Positions 44,653-55,862 of a stretch of DNA of 64,000 nucleotides are shown piece by piece. The stretch is from contig OZ020488.1 of assembly GCA_963971405.1 (NCBI GenBank), positions 40,592,888 to 40,656,887 of the forward strand, given 5' to 3'. Made by a program: the position numbers and the translations under genes. The notes below the pieces were generated by a model, which was given only the letters and a program-made list of their open reading frames with translations, was not told where the DNA came from and searched no databases. Source of the stretch: Psococerastis gibbosa. Its lineage: Eukaryota > Arthropoda > Insecta > Psocodea > Psocidae. Each line of letters starts with the position of its first letter. Within the stretch, counting starts at the first letter, position 1.

Positions 44653-47647
44653 CTGGAAATATTTGTAAATGATAAGAAATAGGAAATTAGTCTAGAGATG
44701 GAGGTCCAGTATCTGCGGGCCTAGTATGCCGCTCAGTCCTAGCTTATTTCTGGGTGTTAAAAATGTAAACAAAACAATTTTGAATAGCACTTTCCGTTGT
44801 AAAATTACCTCATTCTCATTTTTAATCCCAGCGGGCTTACTATGCCGTTTAGTATTAACTCATTCTTGGGGTTAAAAATGTAAACAAACCAATATTGAAA
44901 CACTTTCCATTGTAAAATTATCTTGTTTACTTTTTCAATCCCAGGTTAACATTAAAAATAATCGCATTAGTAGACCCACTGGACTGTTACTTACTGTACT
45001 GAGTGAGCATATGGACTTCCTTGTATTTCTACAGAAAACAAAACTTGAAAAGGCGTACTTTGCTCATGTACGTCCAAACTTATGTTTGCGTGTAGACCTA
45101 CATCAGCAGCCTGATCATGATGATTAGGCATTTAGGCGGCTATTCCACCGGCCAATTTGCTTCTCTAATCGTTGTGCCGACGTGGTAGCAGACATCATTA
45201 ATTAGTCTACACCATATTATAACTTAATTTATAATGGATACGTTAAGTATCTATGTACATAATAGTCTCCTTAAAATATGGCAGAGACTTATTAATGATG
45301 TCTGCTACCACGTCGGCACAACGATTAGTGAAGCCAATTGACCGGTGGAATAGCCGCCTTATAATACCGGTATTTATTTAATCCCCTGGTATTAAATAAA
45401 TACCGGTATTTTAATCGCCATGATCAGGCTGCAGGCGGGATCACTACAAAATCCTTATTTTTAGGCCGACGTACAAATGCGTTTTCGACGATGTGAACAC
45501 GCTGGGAGTTCTGCCGTGGAAGCAAATAGGTTGGTGCAAAAACACAGACTCTACTTCAAAATTCTGAGCCAACGCTGACCTCTCGCTGGTGTGCGCCGCT
45601 CAACGAGAGAAATCTATTTCAGAAGATTTCTATAGCTGAGCCTACGGTAGTCCACAGTTTACGGAAAACCGTGCACCAGCGTAACTCAACGTTTTGAAGT
45701 AGCCTTTAAAATGCTGCTCCGACAACTATTCTTATCTATCTAAACTCAACTATCTTATAAGACTAATGGAATGCCCTTGCTAAGGAAAGAATAGCACGGG
45801 CTATCGTTGGGTTGGACCACGGCCAGATGAAGGGGTATGAGAGTCTTTTGTGAATTTCGTGAACCAAAAAAGCAGAAGCTTAACTTTTTTTTTAAAGTTT
45901 TTCATGGAGGAGGGAGAAGTCAATGATAAAAGGAGGGTGGGAATGTACTATAGTAAATTTCATCGAAATTCCAGTAGGCTTTTACTTTTTCAGTTCTGAT
46001 TATTCTGAGGCTTGCGGACCGAAATGGCTCCAGCTTGCATTTTTTGACTAAGCAAATTCTATAGGAGGGGTGATAGGGGACATAATCCTGTATAGATTCA
46101 GATGTGAAGCAACTCCATTATGTGGTGCGTATATACGTCTTTAAGGAGGGGTTTTTAAAGTACCGACCTTTTTGGGTCGATATTTCTCCCGACCTATGCT
46201 AGATATTGGTGAAATTCTACACAAAAAGCTTTCAAGTTGTTCAGTCGGGAAAATGCCAATCACTAATAAGTAATAATTAGAGACCATATACGTGTAACGT
46301 ACCTATATCGCTCTGCATTGTGGTTCTTTTCTTTTCTTTCCTTCTCATGCTTATTGTGTTTTTCTCTCTCTTCTTTTTTTGAATTTTTCCAGCCATTTCG
46401 TATGTATTGTATTATTGTAAACTATTATAAATTAATAGGGGCCCGTCACGGCACGAGTTAATCCTTTGGGCTCCCCTACCGCCAATTCATGTAATATGCT
46501 GATTATGTTATAATGCTGTAAATTATATTATATATTATATTATATTATTATTATTACATATTTGAAGTTATTTATAATTGTTTGCTATTTTATTAAGCAG
46601 TGTTAGTAAATCAAAATAATGCAATCGTTAAGGCAAGAATTTTGTAAATCCATTGATATTGAAATTGAAAACGACAAAAATATTGTATATACTGTATATA
46701 TATAGATGCTTAAAATTAAATAGAGAAGAAACAAGAGAGGAAGAGAAAAAAAAACAAGGATGGGGTGATCCATTGTCGTCGCCATTATGAGACCGGAGAG
46801 AGTCTCAAGTGTTATCTAAGATATATTGTTCAATTATTTTCTAAAAGCCACTGAGTGAACTATCGTCAGATTTGAATGAGGGGAAATACTAATTATTTTT
46901 CACAGACCATATATGAGTGACTTGTTGGTGACCTATATCTTCTAAACTAATTGCATACAACTTTTGTAAAATCGTGAAAAATGGCCTCAGCGAAAAATTT
47001 GAAGTACCACGCAAGACTGAACATAATAATATCTTATTTAAATCACTCGCGAAGCAGAAGCTAACAGCACTTCTATTAGAAATAGTTGAAGACCTTGGAA
47101 TGGAAAATTTTGGAAACTACACGTTCTGGAATAAGCTAGTCGGTTTGAAAAAATGTAATGCACGACTCGTCGAGTCAGTACTCGATAATGAGGATGAATC
47201 AGGATCTATCACACTTCCAAAAGAATTTGCTTGATCCAAAAATGCAAACTGGAACCCGTAAGCTTCCGGATTACCTTATAACTCCATTAGAAGGTTACAT
47301 CCAGTATTTAGTTATTTTCAAAGGTATTTGGGGGGGGGGGGGGGTTGCTTAATTGTACCTCCCAAACACCCCAAATGACGCCATGATGCCAAAAAGGCAC
47401 TGGTGTGAGACAGAGAGGGCCTGTTACGTACTGTTCTTCCATAAATTGGGCCACTCTTTGGTTAATTTTATTGCAAGGCCCAAAATTCGCCCATATATGG
47501 AAAATAAAGACAATTTTTCTTTCATTCTTACTCTTTGCACTTTTTCTTCCAAAAATTTAAATACTAGGCCTACTTGTATAGTGAAAGTGAATTTAACATA
47601 CCAATTGTGATGATGACAAATGTAAGGAAGAGTATGGTATTTTCCAT
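44099..47647 (-). CDS. Secreted NGHPYYYQQGFG repeat protein, two exons
   Basis: Exon 1 encodes a signal peptide (MENTILFLTFVIITIG). Exon 2 encodes ten 12-residue repeats (consensus NGHPYYYQQGFG), a unique acidic and Tyr-rich stretch (DFVDKLDDFPYSGPYYSFGY) and a Cys-rich end (VKCQVICRPDKCTCDQ). Phases match exactly (G|GT = Gly). About 199 aa. Gly/Tyr/His-rich secreted repeat proteins occur in cuticle, glue, silk and defence peptides; I do not recognise this one. An alternative donor (CTACAG|GTAAAA at 44150) could remove the Cys-rich end. Confidence 0.75.
45135..45358. mobile_element. Hairpin MITE (GGCGGCTATTCCACC ends), TTA duplication
   Basis: TTA at 45132-45134 and 45359-45361. Its centre is the CTCTGCCATATT...TTATAATGGATACGTTAAG hairpin shared with 55055-55272 and 63308-63525, not the GATCATTGATC centre of the larger elements. 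Confidence 0.78.
45363..45410. repeat. Perfect 20-bp hairpin with 8-base loop
   Basis: AATACCGGTATTTATTTAAT and its exact complement around CCCCTGGT. It sits directly after the MITE and inside a wider inverted repeat (GCAGCCTGATCATG near 45105; complement near 45421-45436). Confidence 0.85.
45420..46970. other. Intron of the repeat-protein gene; no gene seen
   Basis: Low-complexity AT stretches near 46540 and a moderately GC-rich part at 45500-45860. No coding region supported. Confidence 0.35.
46974..47234 (+). other. Unidentified open stretch, 86 codons without an ATG start
   Basis: Encodes KQKLTALLLEIVEDLGMENF and similar, with balanced, protein-like composition. No ATG opens it and I do not recognise it. 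It could be a decayed transposon ORF, or chance. It lies antisense in the intron of the repeat-protein gene. Confidence 0.25.
47602..47647 (-). CDS. Repeat protein exon 1: signal peptide
   Basis: ATG at 47647, 15 codons plus one base, donor ATTG|GTATGT. Strongly hydrophobic. The longer open frame here (minus strand, from 47687) is out of phase with exon 2. Confidence 0.7.
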
Positions 47648-47723
47648 ATCCTCGAAAGAAAATTCTATGGAGCAGCAAAAATTCCACTTAATTCTTTCTC
47701 GTGAGATTTCTCTCAATGACCAA

Positions 47724-48350
47724 GTCTGATTTTTGCTAAGCTTTTATATCAAACACTGCAGCAGTAAAAACTAATAACCTCAATATTAACGAAGCCTAAT
47801 TGTATTGTTAAGGAATAGGTAGGCTATATGTAGAATCATTAAAGCAAAATAAATGGATTTAATAATGTTCTTATCGACTAACTACCAACACTGGTAGCAG
47901 TAAAAACTCATAAACGCAATATTAACGAAGTTTTTTTTATTTTTTTATTTTTTAAAAAAGATAAATCGCATACAAACAATTTAATGAGTGTATCCGATTG
48001 ACCTTTTCAGTCGCCTCTGTAGGTTATTACAAATATACAGTATTAATGTTATTTATTACCTAAGTACGCTTATGTAGAATCATTATAGCAAAATAAAATA
48101 TGGATTAATTAATGTTCTTATTGACTGACTACATTATTGCGAGTTAAATTTAATAAGGTTTGTTATAATGCCAAGTCTGATTTCTATTGAGCTTTTATAA
48201 TAAAACACTGGCAGCAGTAAAAAATCTCATAAACTCAATATTAACGAAGCTTAACATATTGTTATGTAGGCTAATAGCTAGGCAATATGTAGAATTATTA
48301 AAGTAAAACAAATGGATTTAATAATGTTATATATTGACTACATTAGTACA
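47724..48350. repeat. Three tandem copies, about 165-190 bp, upstream of the repeat-protein gene
   Basis: Copies at about 47724-47885, 47889-48146 and 48172-48350 share GGCAGCAGTAAAAA.TCATAA, CAATATTAACGAAG and AAATGGATTTAATAATGTTC. The middle copy is split by a family-B SINE (47932-48040). They lie where the promoter should be. Confidence 0.7.
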
Positions 48351-49460
48351 TTATTGCACTTTAAGTGAAATTAGGTTTGCTGCTCATAATGCAATGTAAC
48401 TTATACCTTATGGGTACAATAATATCACCTTTAAGAGTGTTGTAGGCCTACTCTGTTATTTGCTTATTTCCAATTAACTCTAGAATCCAACGACTGTTAT
48501 TCATCATTTAAGTGACGCTTAATATCCATCCCGGGGCTGGAGACCGTTATCAATATGGCTGCTAGTGTAGCCTGCACAAGAGAAGTACAGAGCTTTTGAC
48601 CGGGTCCAGGTATCCGTTCTGCTATGCTACAATGTGTAAGACTTCGATATTTTTTGCGTTGGTACTTATCTCTGATAGTTGGCTTATGGTTAACAGGTGC
48701 CTCGTAAGGCATATTATGGCTCCCGCCGCTCCAGTTAATGTATTTCTATGTTAATATCTTGTTGTTATATTTATTATTATTATTGTATCGGCGCACATAG
48801 GATAACTACGTCGGCCGTTTCAATAATAACAACAAAAACAATTAATAACAAGTTAAGCGTCACTTAAATTATAGGTACAATATTGTTGGTCGAATCAGGC
48901 ATACATGCATAGACTATTTGATATTACAATAATAAGGAGACTACTATGTGTATTAGAATACCTACTTTGATGTTTTACGTCAGTTGTAAATAAAGGGAGC
49001 GATTTCCAGATATTTTGTAAACAAATGAACTAAGGAGACCTGCGTATTTTTGACCCAATTAACTAATTCCTCGTGTCACGGTCACAAAGAAATGAAAATG
49101 ATCTTATAAAAATTTCATTAACTCAGTCCGGTAAATACTGCTATACTATACTATGTAATATACATATATTTCAAAATTTTCTTAAGTTTCGTACATAAGA
49201 CCATGTTTACAGTGAATCTCTGCGGCTGCGAGACGAGGAATTAAGCTAATTCATTATCGTCAAAAATATCTGGGCCTCCTTCGTTTACAAAATATTTGGA
49301 AATCTATAGCTTAAAATGACCAAGCTAATGTCCGTTTTGTAAATATTTTCTGTTGATTATGGAATCTCGTGACGGGGGGTGTTTCTACAAAGTCCATTCA
49401 GAGGAACCAGAACGGGATATTATAACTAAACACGTAATCGCCATAAGCAGCGTTTATATA

Positions 49461-50500
49461 TGGACAGACCACACCCTGTTCAAATGAATGGTTTGCATTA
49501 CAAACTGTATCAAAGGCCACATTTGCAGATAAGACACAGAAATTTGTTTGCTATGTCCATACGCTTGTTAAAGTTTCACTTTCATCCAACGCTTAACCAA
49601 CAAGCTACAAGAATGGACAGTAACGTCTTGAGAAACCTCACGAGATCCTTGATGATGTTGATCGACGTCACTTTTGCTAATTGGAAACAGATATTCCATT
49701 GGTATGTCCAGACTTGTTCAACTTTCACGTTCAAATTACGTTCCAACTTACGGTTTAACAAAGGAAACAGAAATTCGTTTTTTATGTCCATACTTGTTCA
49801 ACTTCAACGTTCAAATTACGTTCCAACTTACGGTTAAACAACGAGCGACAAGAATGGACAGTGACGTTTGGAGAAATCTCACGATATCTTGATGATGCTC
49901 ATTGGCACTACTTTAGCTAATAGGAAACAGAAATTCGTTTTCTATGTCCATACTTATTCAACTTTCACGTTCAAATTACATTCCAACTTACGACTTAAAC
50001 AACGAGCAACAAGAATGGACTGTGTCGTTTGGAGAAATCACACGAGATTCTTCATGAAGTTCATTGGCGCCCCTTTGCTAATAGGAAACAGATATTCCAT
50101 ACTTGTCCATACTTGTTCGACTTTCACGCTCAAATTGAATTTAAACTTTTTTACATTGTAACTGACGATGAGTGGATGCTGACGTCGTCGGAAATATCAT
50201 TAAGTCACTATCCCTTCTTAGTGACTCATTGGGGCCACATTTGCTAAGAAGAAGCCGAAATTATTTTGCCATATCCATATATACTCGTACTGCTGTTCAA
50301 CTATCACCTATGTACAAATTGCCGTTCAACTTAAGGTGTAACATAAGAAATATCACTGACTCACTATCCATGCATTTATGTAATTGGGGCCACATTTGCT
50401 GCCAGAACGCAGAAATAGGCTGCTATGTCCATACTTGTTCAACTTTCACGCTCAAATTGAGTTTCAACCTACATTGTAACTGAGGATGAATGTTCAGTAA
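49461..50500 (+). repeat. Degenerate minisatellite, period about 140-160 bp
   Basis: About six to seven units carrying GTCCATACTTGTTCAACTTT, CGTTCAAATTACGTTCCAAC, AACGAGCGACAAGAATGGAC and CTCATTGGCGCCACTTTGCT. Divergence rises to the right. Open frames across it are repeat artefacts. Confidence 0.75.
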
Positions 50501-51199
50501 GCTCAAAATGTCACCATTGATTCTTGCCACGCAATGTTATGGTTAACGCAATTTGAGACGCAAGTTCAACGGGAAAGTTGAACAAGTATGCGGAGTGTGG
50601 ACATAGCAGTTCAACAGATGATTCCATTTCCCGCGTGGGCTGAAAGAGCACGATTTTCGAATTGATATAATAGGGCACATGATTTGAGGCAAATCTCTTC
50701 GTTCAAAAGAAGACTTCTCATATTGAGACCTATACAATAATACCTTCAGATAATCCTTGGAAGTCATTGGAGCATTCCCTTTCGGTTCCAAGAAGCTGGG
50801 AATGCTGCAGCAAAGAATATTTTACCCAACTTTAATATAAAAAGATAATATAGAAACGAAGCTGCAGAAAATAGACGAACTTGCCCGACTAGGTGGGGAC
50901 TCGGCTTTGGGTCCCATTTCCGTCCATTTTTTATATCTTATTCCTCAAATTACAAATTTCACTTCTAGACGTTTCCCAGGCCCGGATTTAGGTGTAGACA
51001 GAGTAGGCAGCTGCCAAGGGGCCCCCATACGAAAGGGGCTCCACAAAGTTTAAAAAAAAACACGAATTTAAAAAGTAAAAATAAGTATAAATTTCTTCTG
51101 ACAAAAATAATTTTAAATTGACGGTTGTATGAATGAATTCTTAAACATAAATGTACAAAATTCAATTCCTAACACCGAGATTGTTCTGAGAATTAATTG

Positions 51200-51265
51200 G
51201 CGTAAATAGGGGGGGGGGGCGGGGTCCTGGGGGGGGGGGTCCTGCGGGGGGGGGGGGTTCTTAGT
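51200..51265. repeat. G-run cluster
   Basis: Three runs of nine or more G within 60 bp. One of many poly-G or poly-C tracts in the window (others near 4963, 18892, 27390, 32620, 33905, 38412, 38597, 42748, 47330, 54757, 59628, 63190). Confidence 0.8.
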
Positions 51266-51279
51266 AAGGTTATTTTACA

Positions 51280-51640
51280 TGAAAGACATCATGAAAAAAA
51301 ATCAACATATTGACCAAGTACTTTCACAAAAATTATTTTGTTCAAAATGCTTAAAACCCCAATACTTCAGACCTATTTTTCAAACTTTTTCCCCGGGGGA
51401 GACCCCCGGGCCCCCTCAGTGGTTGGTTTATTCTTCGGTAAGATCTCAACTGTACTGCTTTGCTTGCATAATGCGTAAAACCTCACTAATTTGGGCCCAT
51501 TTATCAATGTTTTTCTCCGGGGGAGACCCCCGGGCCCCCTTTCTCCAGGGTATAACATGCGCAAAACCTCGCTAATTGTGGCCCATTTGTCAATTTTTTC
51601 TCCGAGGGAGACCCCCGGTCCCCCCATTCTCCATTTTTCT
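51280..51640. repeat. Three tandem units with a CCCGGGGGTCTCCCCCGG-type palindrome
   Basis: Units of about 110-120 bp, each with AAAACCTC.CTAATTTGGGCC, CATTT.TCAATTTTTCTCC and a GC palindrome (CCCGGGGGTCTCCCCCGGGG or near). The same palindrome occurs at 59700-59910. Confidence 0.6.
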
Positions 51641-51834
51641 GTTTTATTGAACTTGAATAGTTTAGTTTACATTATTAGTGGAGTGCAATTGGACAAAAAG
51701 ATGGTTAAGCCTCGGAATTCAGGGACAGTCAATGAATATTTATAAAAACTTTGAAAATGTGTTGTTATAGTAGTATGTACAGTATATAGAAAAATGTTAA
51801 AAAACAATTTTTGCCCGTTCTCAATTTCTAACTA

Positions 51835-53186
51835 CAGGGTGTCGCAGCATAACTTCCTCTTTTTGTAATGCGCGCCATTCGGTCGGTTGATGCCGTAGCG
51901 GAGTGTTAGTGGTCTCGTTCGAGAGGCGGGACTATAAGTTCTGTCTTACATAGTCCTGAAGATCAAAACATTAATTCCAATCTCGATACAATGAGTATTA
52001 GTGGAGCGCCGTGAGTAAAACAAAAATGGTAATGCCTCGGAATTCAGTCAATGTATATTTATAAAAACGTTGAAAATGTGTTTTTAATAGTATATAAAAA
52101 AATGTTTAAAAATGTTTTTTGCCCCCTCTCAATTTTATAAACTACAGGGTTACCATTTTTATTGCTTTCCAATTTATACGTAGTATAAGGAAAGCTTTGT
52201 GACGGTCGAAATTTTCGATTCCGAGATTTCAACGGATTTACACGTTATGGGGTCCCAGGAACCCAAAAAAGTGTTTTTTACGAAATGTCTGTCTGTCGGT
52301 CGGTCTGTCTGTTCGTCGATTTCCGGGCAAATTACTCGGTGGATTTGAGTGAAATTTGGCATGTAGGTTCACAAAAATCATACCTCGGAACAATTTATTT
52401 AGTGTGGGCTAACTCAATTTGGGGGGTTTTATTCTCAAAAAACTCCAAAAAAACGTCTAAAAAAATTATTTCTCAAAAACGGCTCCAACGATTTCTTTTA
52501 AATTCACATATATTCTAGTCGTTCTTAATGTTGATAAAATGTGGGGGGTCGCTTACCCCTTGATAGTTTGCTTCTGGGGGTAAAAAAATAAAAATAACTT
52601 AATTTTAATGAAAAATGACTAAAAAATAATATTTCTGCGAAACTTTTCTATCGATGATTTCTACCTTCAGGCATGTTTTAGGTGTTAAGTTGAGTAACGA
52701 AACCGGACAGTTTGCTTTCCCAAAAACCTATTTGCTTTTGCGCAAAATGTTTTTTTGAAAAAATGATAGAAACTTCACGCTAAAATGCATTGCCTGCCCT
52801 GCCATTATTACTGTGTTGTAATGTGTTTTAAAATATTGAGGCTACCTCACCTCCAGTGACGTCAGGAGGACACCCCCCCCCCCCCGAGAAATTTAACCAT
52901 AGGAAAATTATTTACCATGAAATTATTCATTTTCTCTCCCTACTAATTGATAAATTGGAAAGCATGTTCGAGTAAACTCGGACCGGTTCTTTTTACTTAC
53001 GGTGCTCCCCTAATACTCATTGTATCGATATCGGAAGACGTGATCTTAATGTTTTGATCTTCAAAACTATGTAAGACAGAACTTTATAGTCCCGCCTCCC
53101 GAACGAGACCACTAACACTTCGCTACGACATATACCGATCGAATGGGGCGCATTACAAAAAGAGGAAGTTATGCTGCCACACCCTG
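51835..53186. mobile_element. Mariner-like long inverted repeat element with another repeat nested inside
   Basis: TA at both ends. Left arm CAGGGTGTCGCAGCATAACT, right arm its complement, arms about 165 bp. Inside lies an inverted copy of the 830-bp repeat (52165-52997). No transposase seen, so non-autonomous. Tc1/mariner assignment rests on the TA flanks and CAGGGTG ends. Confidence 0.6.
52165..52997 (-). mobile_element. 830-bp GAACCGGTCC repeat, inverted copy
   Basis: Starts TTTCCAATTTATACGTAGTATAAGG-like (minus-strand end) and finishes AACTCGGACCGGTTC. Same order of blocks as 42633-43482 read on the other strand. Confidence 0.7.
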
Positions 53187-54832
53187 TAGTTAAAAAATGA
53201 GAACGGGCAAAAATTGTTTTTTAACATTTCTCTATACACTACATTTTCAAATATTCATGGACTGTCCTTGGATTCCAAGGTATAAAGCTTACGGCACTCC
53301 ACTAAATGTATTTCATGAAACACATTAAAAAAAAAGAATAATAATAATAATAAAGTCATATAATTTACTAGACAGACTTCAGAAGTGAATGAGTGATGAA
53401 TCAAGGCCTTGGGGTCCCAAAGCCCTCCCCCCCTCAGAAAATTTTGGGAACTTACGCAAATGGAGGGCCCCCACAGAGAACGGTGCCTAGGGGTCTCCGA
53501 AGCCAAAATCCAGCCTTGACGCTTCCTGCAATTTTAAATAGGTACTCTGTATGATATAACTTAATATCTTCTTCTTCTTCTCCTTCTTCTTTAAATGCCT
53601 CATCCATCGATGATTGACTATCATCATGGCCATTTGGATCTTGGAGACTACTGCTCTGAAAAGGGAAGTCCTGCTCTTGCCAAACCACTGCCGCAGGTAC
53701 TCTTTTCGAGGGAAACATTTTACCACTTCACTTCTCGTGTGATTCTCTTTATTATTTGAGGATAAGACGTAATGAGGAGCTAGATGACACTTCTGATTCT
53801 CTATAGTCTATATTATTCGGGGATATGACGTCATGAGGAGCCACATGACCTACGTTAGTTTAATTCTAAAAAGTAGGCCCTACAACTAGAATGATTATCA
53901 AAAAGTCATACCTTGTCTAGGCTTTCCGTCAAGCTCACGACCATTAGCGAAATTCGAGTCCACCGTCAACAACAACGCAATAATTGTTTCCACCGGTACC
54001 TTCATCCCGAACCTGAATGAAGAAGTTGCCTGATTTTCGCCCTAATCTATTAAATACAGTATGTTACTGGCTTGGACACCATAATTTCGTTAAGTGACCA
54101 TCGGAGGGGAGAAGCTTTATAAGTGTAAACGTCAAATATCTCATGAAGTCCCTTTCGTAGTAGAGTTTTGAAAAATATCAGGGCAAACAGGGCATTTTAA
54201 CCTTTTTTTCCCCTCTCTTCTTATTCTCTTGTTTCTTCTCCATTTAATTTTAAGCATCTATCTATAATTAATACAATATTTTTGTTTTTAAGGTAAGCAT
54301 GAAAAGAAGAATTTATAGTCTTCGCCTTTTTTTCTCAATAAAGCCGTTTTAAATTCAATTCAATTCAATTCAAATAGAAGACTTTCTAACACAGATCGGC
54401 CACGATTATGGAATCGAATTGAAAAACTATTTATGTGGTTTTAGCGAGGAAGGAGTTCAGGAACTGCCACCAACTAGTGTTAGTGAAAACCACATGTCAT
54501 AATTATTGTATATTGAAATGAAAAGGAGAGTTTTACTAATTTAAATTTTGGTGTTTTTCCCTGTTAAAGTCAACTTAGAGCAAAAAGGTGGATTGGGGGT
54601 ACTCTATTTTGCTCATAAGCTTACACACAGTACAGTTTATTGTTTAAATACCACCTGCTACACAAAGGAAAGGCCTAGGAAGCCAAACTGTGGACTGGGA
54701 CTGGAACGAGGGGAAGTGCTGAATGGTTGGAAGTGAAGGTGTAGGAAGGAGGAGGGGGGGGGGGGTGGAGTGGCAGAAAGAAGTGAAGGGACAGGATGGA
54801 GAGATGGGACTGGAATGAGTAAATGAGGCTTA

Positions 54833-54972
54833 GGCAGGGTTTCCACCGACCTCTCATTGCAGAATGCAAATGACATTGACGTGGTAGCAGTTATCATTAA
54901 TAAGTCTTGAATGACTACTACCACGTCAATGTCATTTGCATTCTGCAATGAGAGGTCGGTGGAAACTCCACC
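54833..54972. mobile_element. Unfilled hairpin MITE, 140 bp, TTA duplication
   Basis: TTA at 54830-54832 and 54973-54975. Arms GGCAGGGTTTCCACCGACCT and complement run almost to the centre, where TTAATAAG-like bases lie; this is the kind of site at which other copies carry a nested element. Confidence 0.85.
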
Positions 54973-55054
54973 TTATTATATACTACCTTGGAGTTCTATG
55001 AAGAACTCAAGGCTAAATCGACGTATAGCAAATAGTAAACAACAAAATGGCTTA

Positions 55055-55272
55055 GGCGCTTATTCCACCGACGTCAATTTTCAATGTGCATGTGGATGAC
55101 GTGGTAGCAGACATCATTAATTAGCCTCTGCCATATTATAACCTAATTTATAATAGATAAGTTAAGTATCTACATTGTAGTCTCCTTATAGTATGGCAGA
55201 GACTAATTAATGATGTCTGCTACCACGTCATCCACATGCACATTGAAAATTGACGTCGGTGAAATATGCGCC
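55055..55272. mobile_element. Hairpin MITE, TTA duplication, CTCTGCCATATT centre
   Basis: TTA at 55052-55054 and 55273-55275. Arms GGCGCTTATTCCACCGACGT and complement, about 65 bp. Confidence 0.82.
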
Positions 55273-55397
55273 TTAGCATTTCTGTGAATCTGGGGAAAAG
55301 AATGCGGGACAGCCAGTGATGGACAAGTTGAACGCGGGCGATTTTCCCAGTCACGATTTGCCGACGTCTTTTCAATTGTAGGGACAGAGTTTGGAAA

Positions 55398-55531
55398 GGC
55401 GGGGTTTCCACAATAGTCAATAGTAAATGTGGTATTGACGTTTTAGCAGACATAAAGACAGTATAAAAATGTCTGCTACCACGTCAAAACCACATTTACT
55501 ATTGACTATTGACGTATGTGGAAACCCCACC
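55398..55531. mobile_element. Small hairpin MITE
   Basis: Arms GGCGGGGTTTCCACAATAGT and complement with a short centre; unfilled. The target duplication is unclear (AAA/TAA). Confidence 0.7.
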
Positions 55532-55669
55532 TAAATAGTCCGTGCAAAACCACAGAGTCCGATTCAGAAGATGCGTATGATCTGTCGTGTTAAGAGGAAA
55601 ACCGTGCACTTTCGTGCGGTCAGATTCACGTCAGCTTCCGAAAACGGCAAGAAATCTTCTGCTAGCCCT

Positions 55670-55862
55670 ATGGCTACAATGGAAAAGACGTTGACAAATA
55701 GCGACATTGAGAGACGTCCGCGTGTACGTGTAAGAAAACAATTAATTAAAAAATAATAATAATAATAAAGATATGGCTACAATGGAAAAGACGTTGACAA
55801 ATAGCGACATTGAGAATCGTCCGCGTGTACGTGTAAGAAAACAATTAATTAAAAAAAATAAT
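55670..55862. repeat. About 100-bp tandem duplication
   Basis: TGGCTACAATGGAAAAGACG ... GTGTAAGAAAACAATTAATT twice, separated by AAT repeats. Almost identical, so recent. Confidence 0.8.

Noticed and set aside
44155-44682. Long plus-strand and other-frame ORFs over the 36-bp repeats
   Set aside because: Open only because the unit is a multiple of three without stops; the minus frame has a signal peptide exon in phase.
49460-50483. Several overlapping plus-strand ORFs
   Set aside because: They repeat the minisatellite unit in shifting frames and have no domain features.
54658-54948. Pro-rich minus-strand ORF
   Set aside because: Low-complexity C runs plus MITE sequence.
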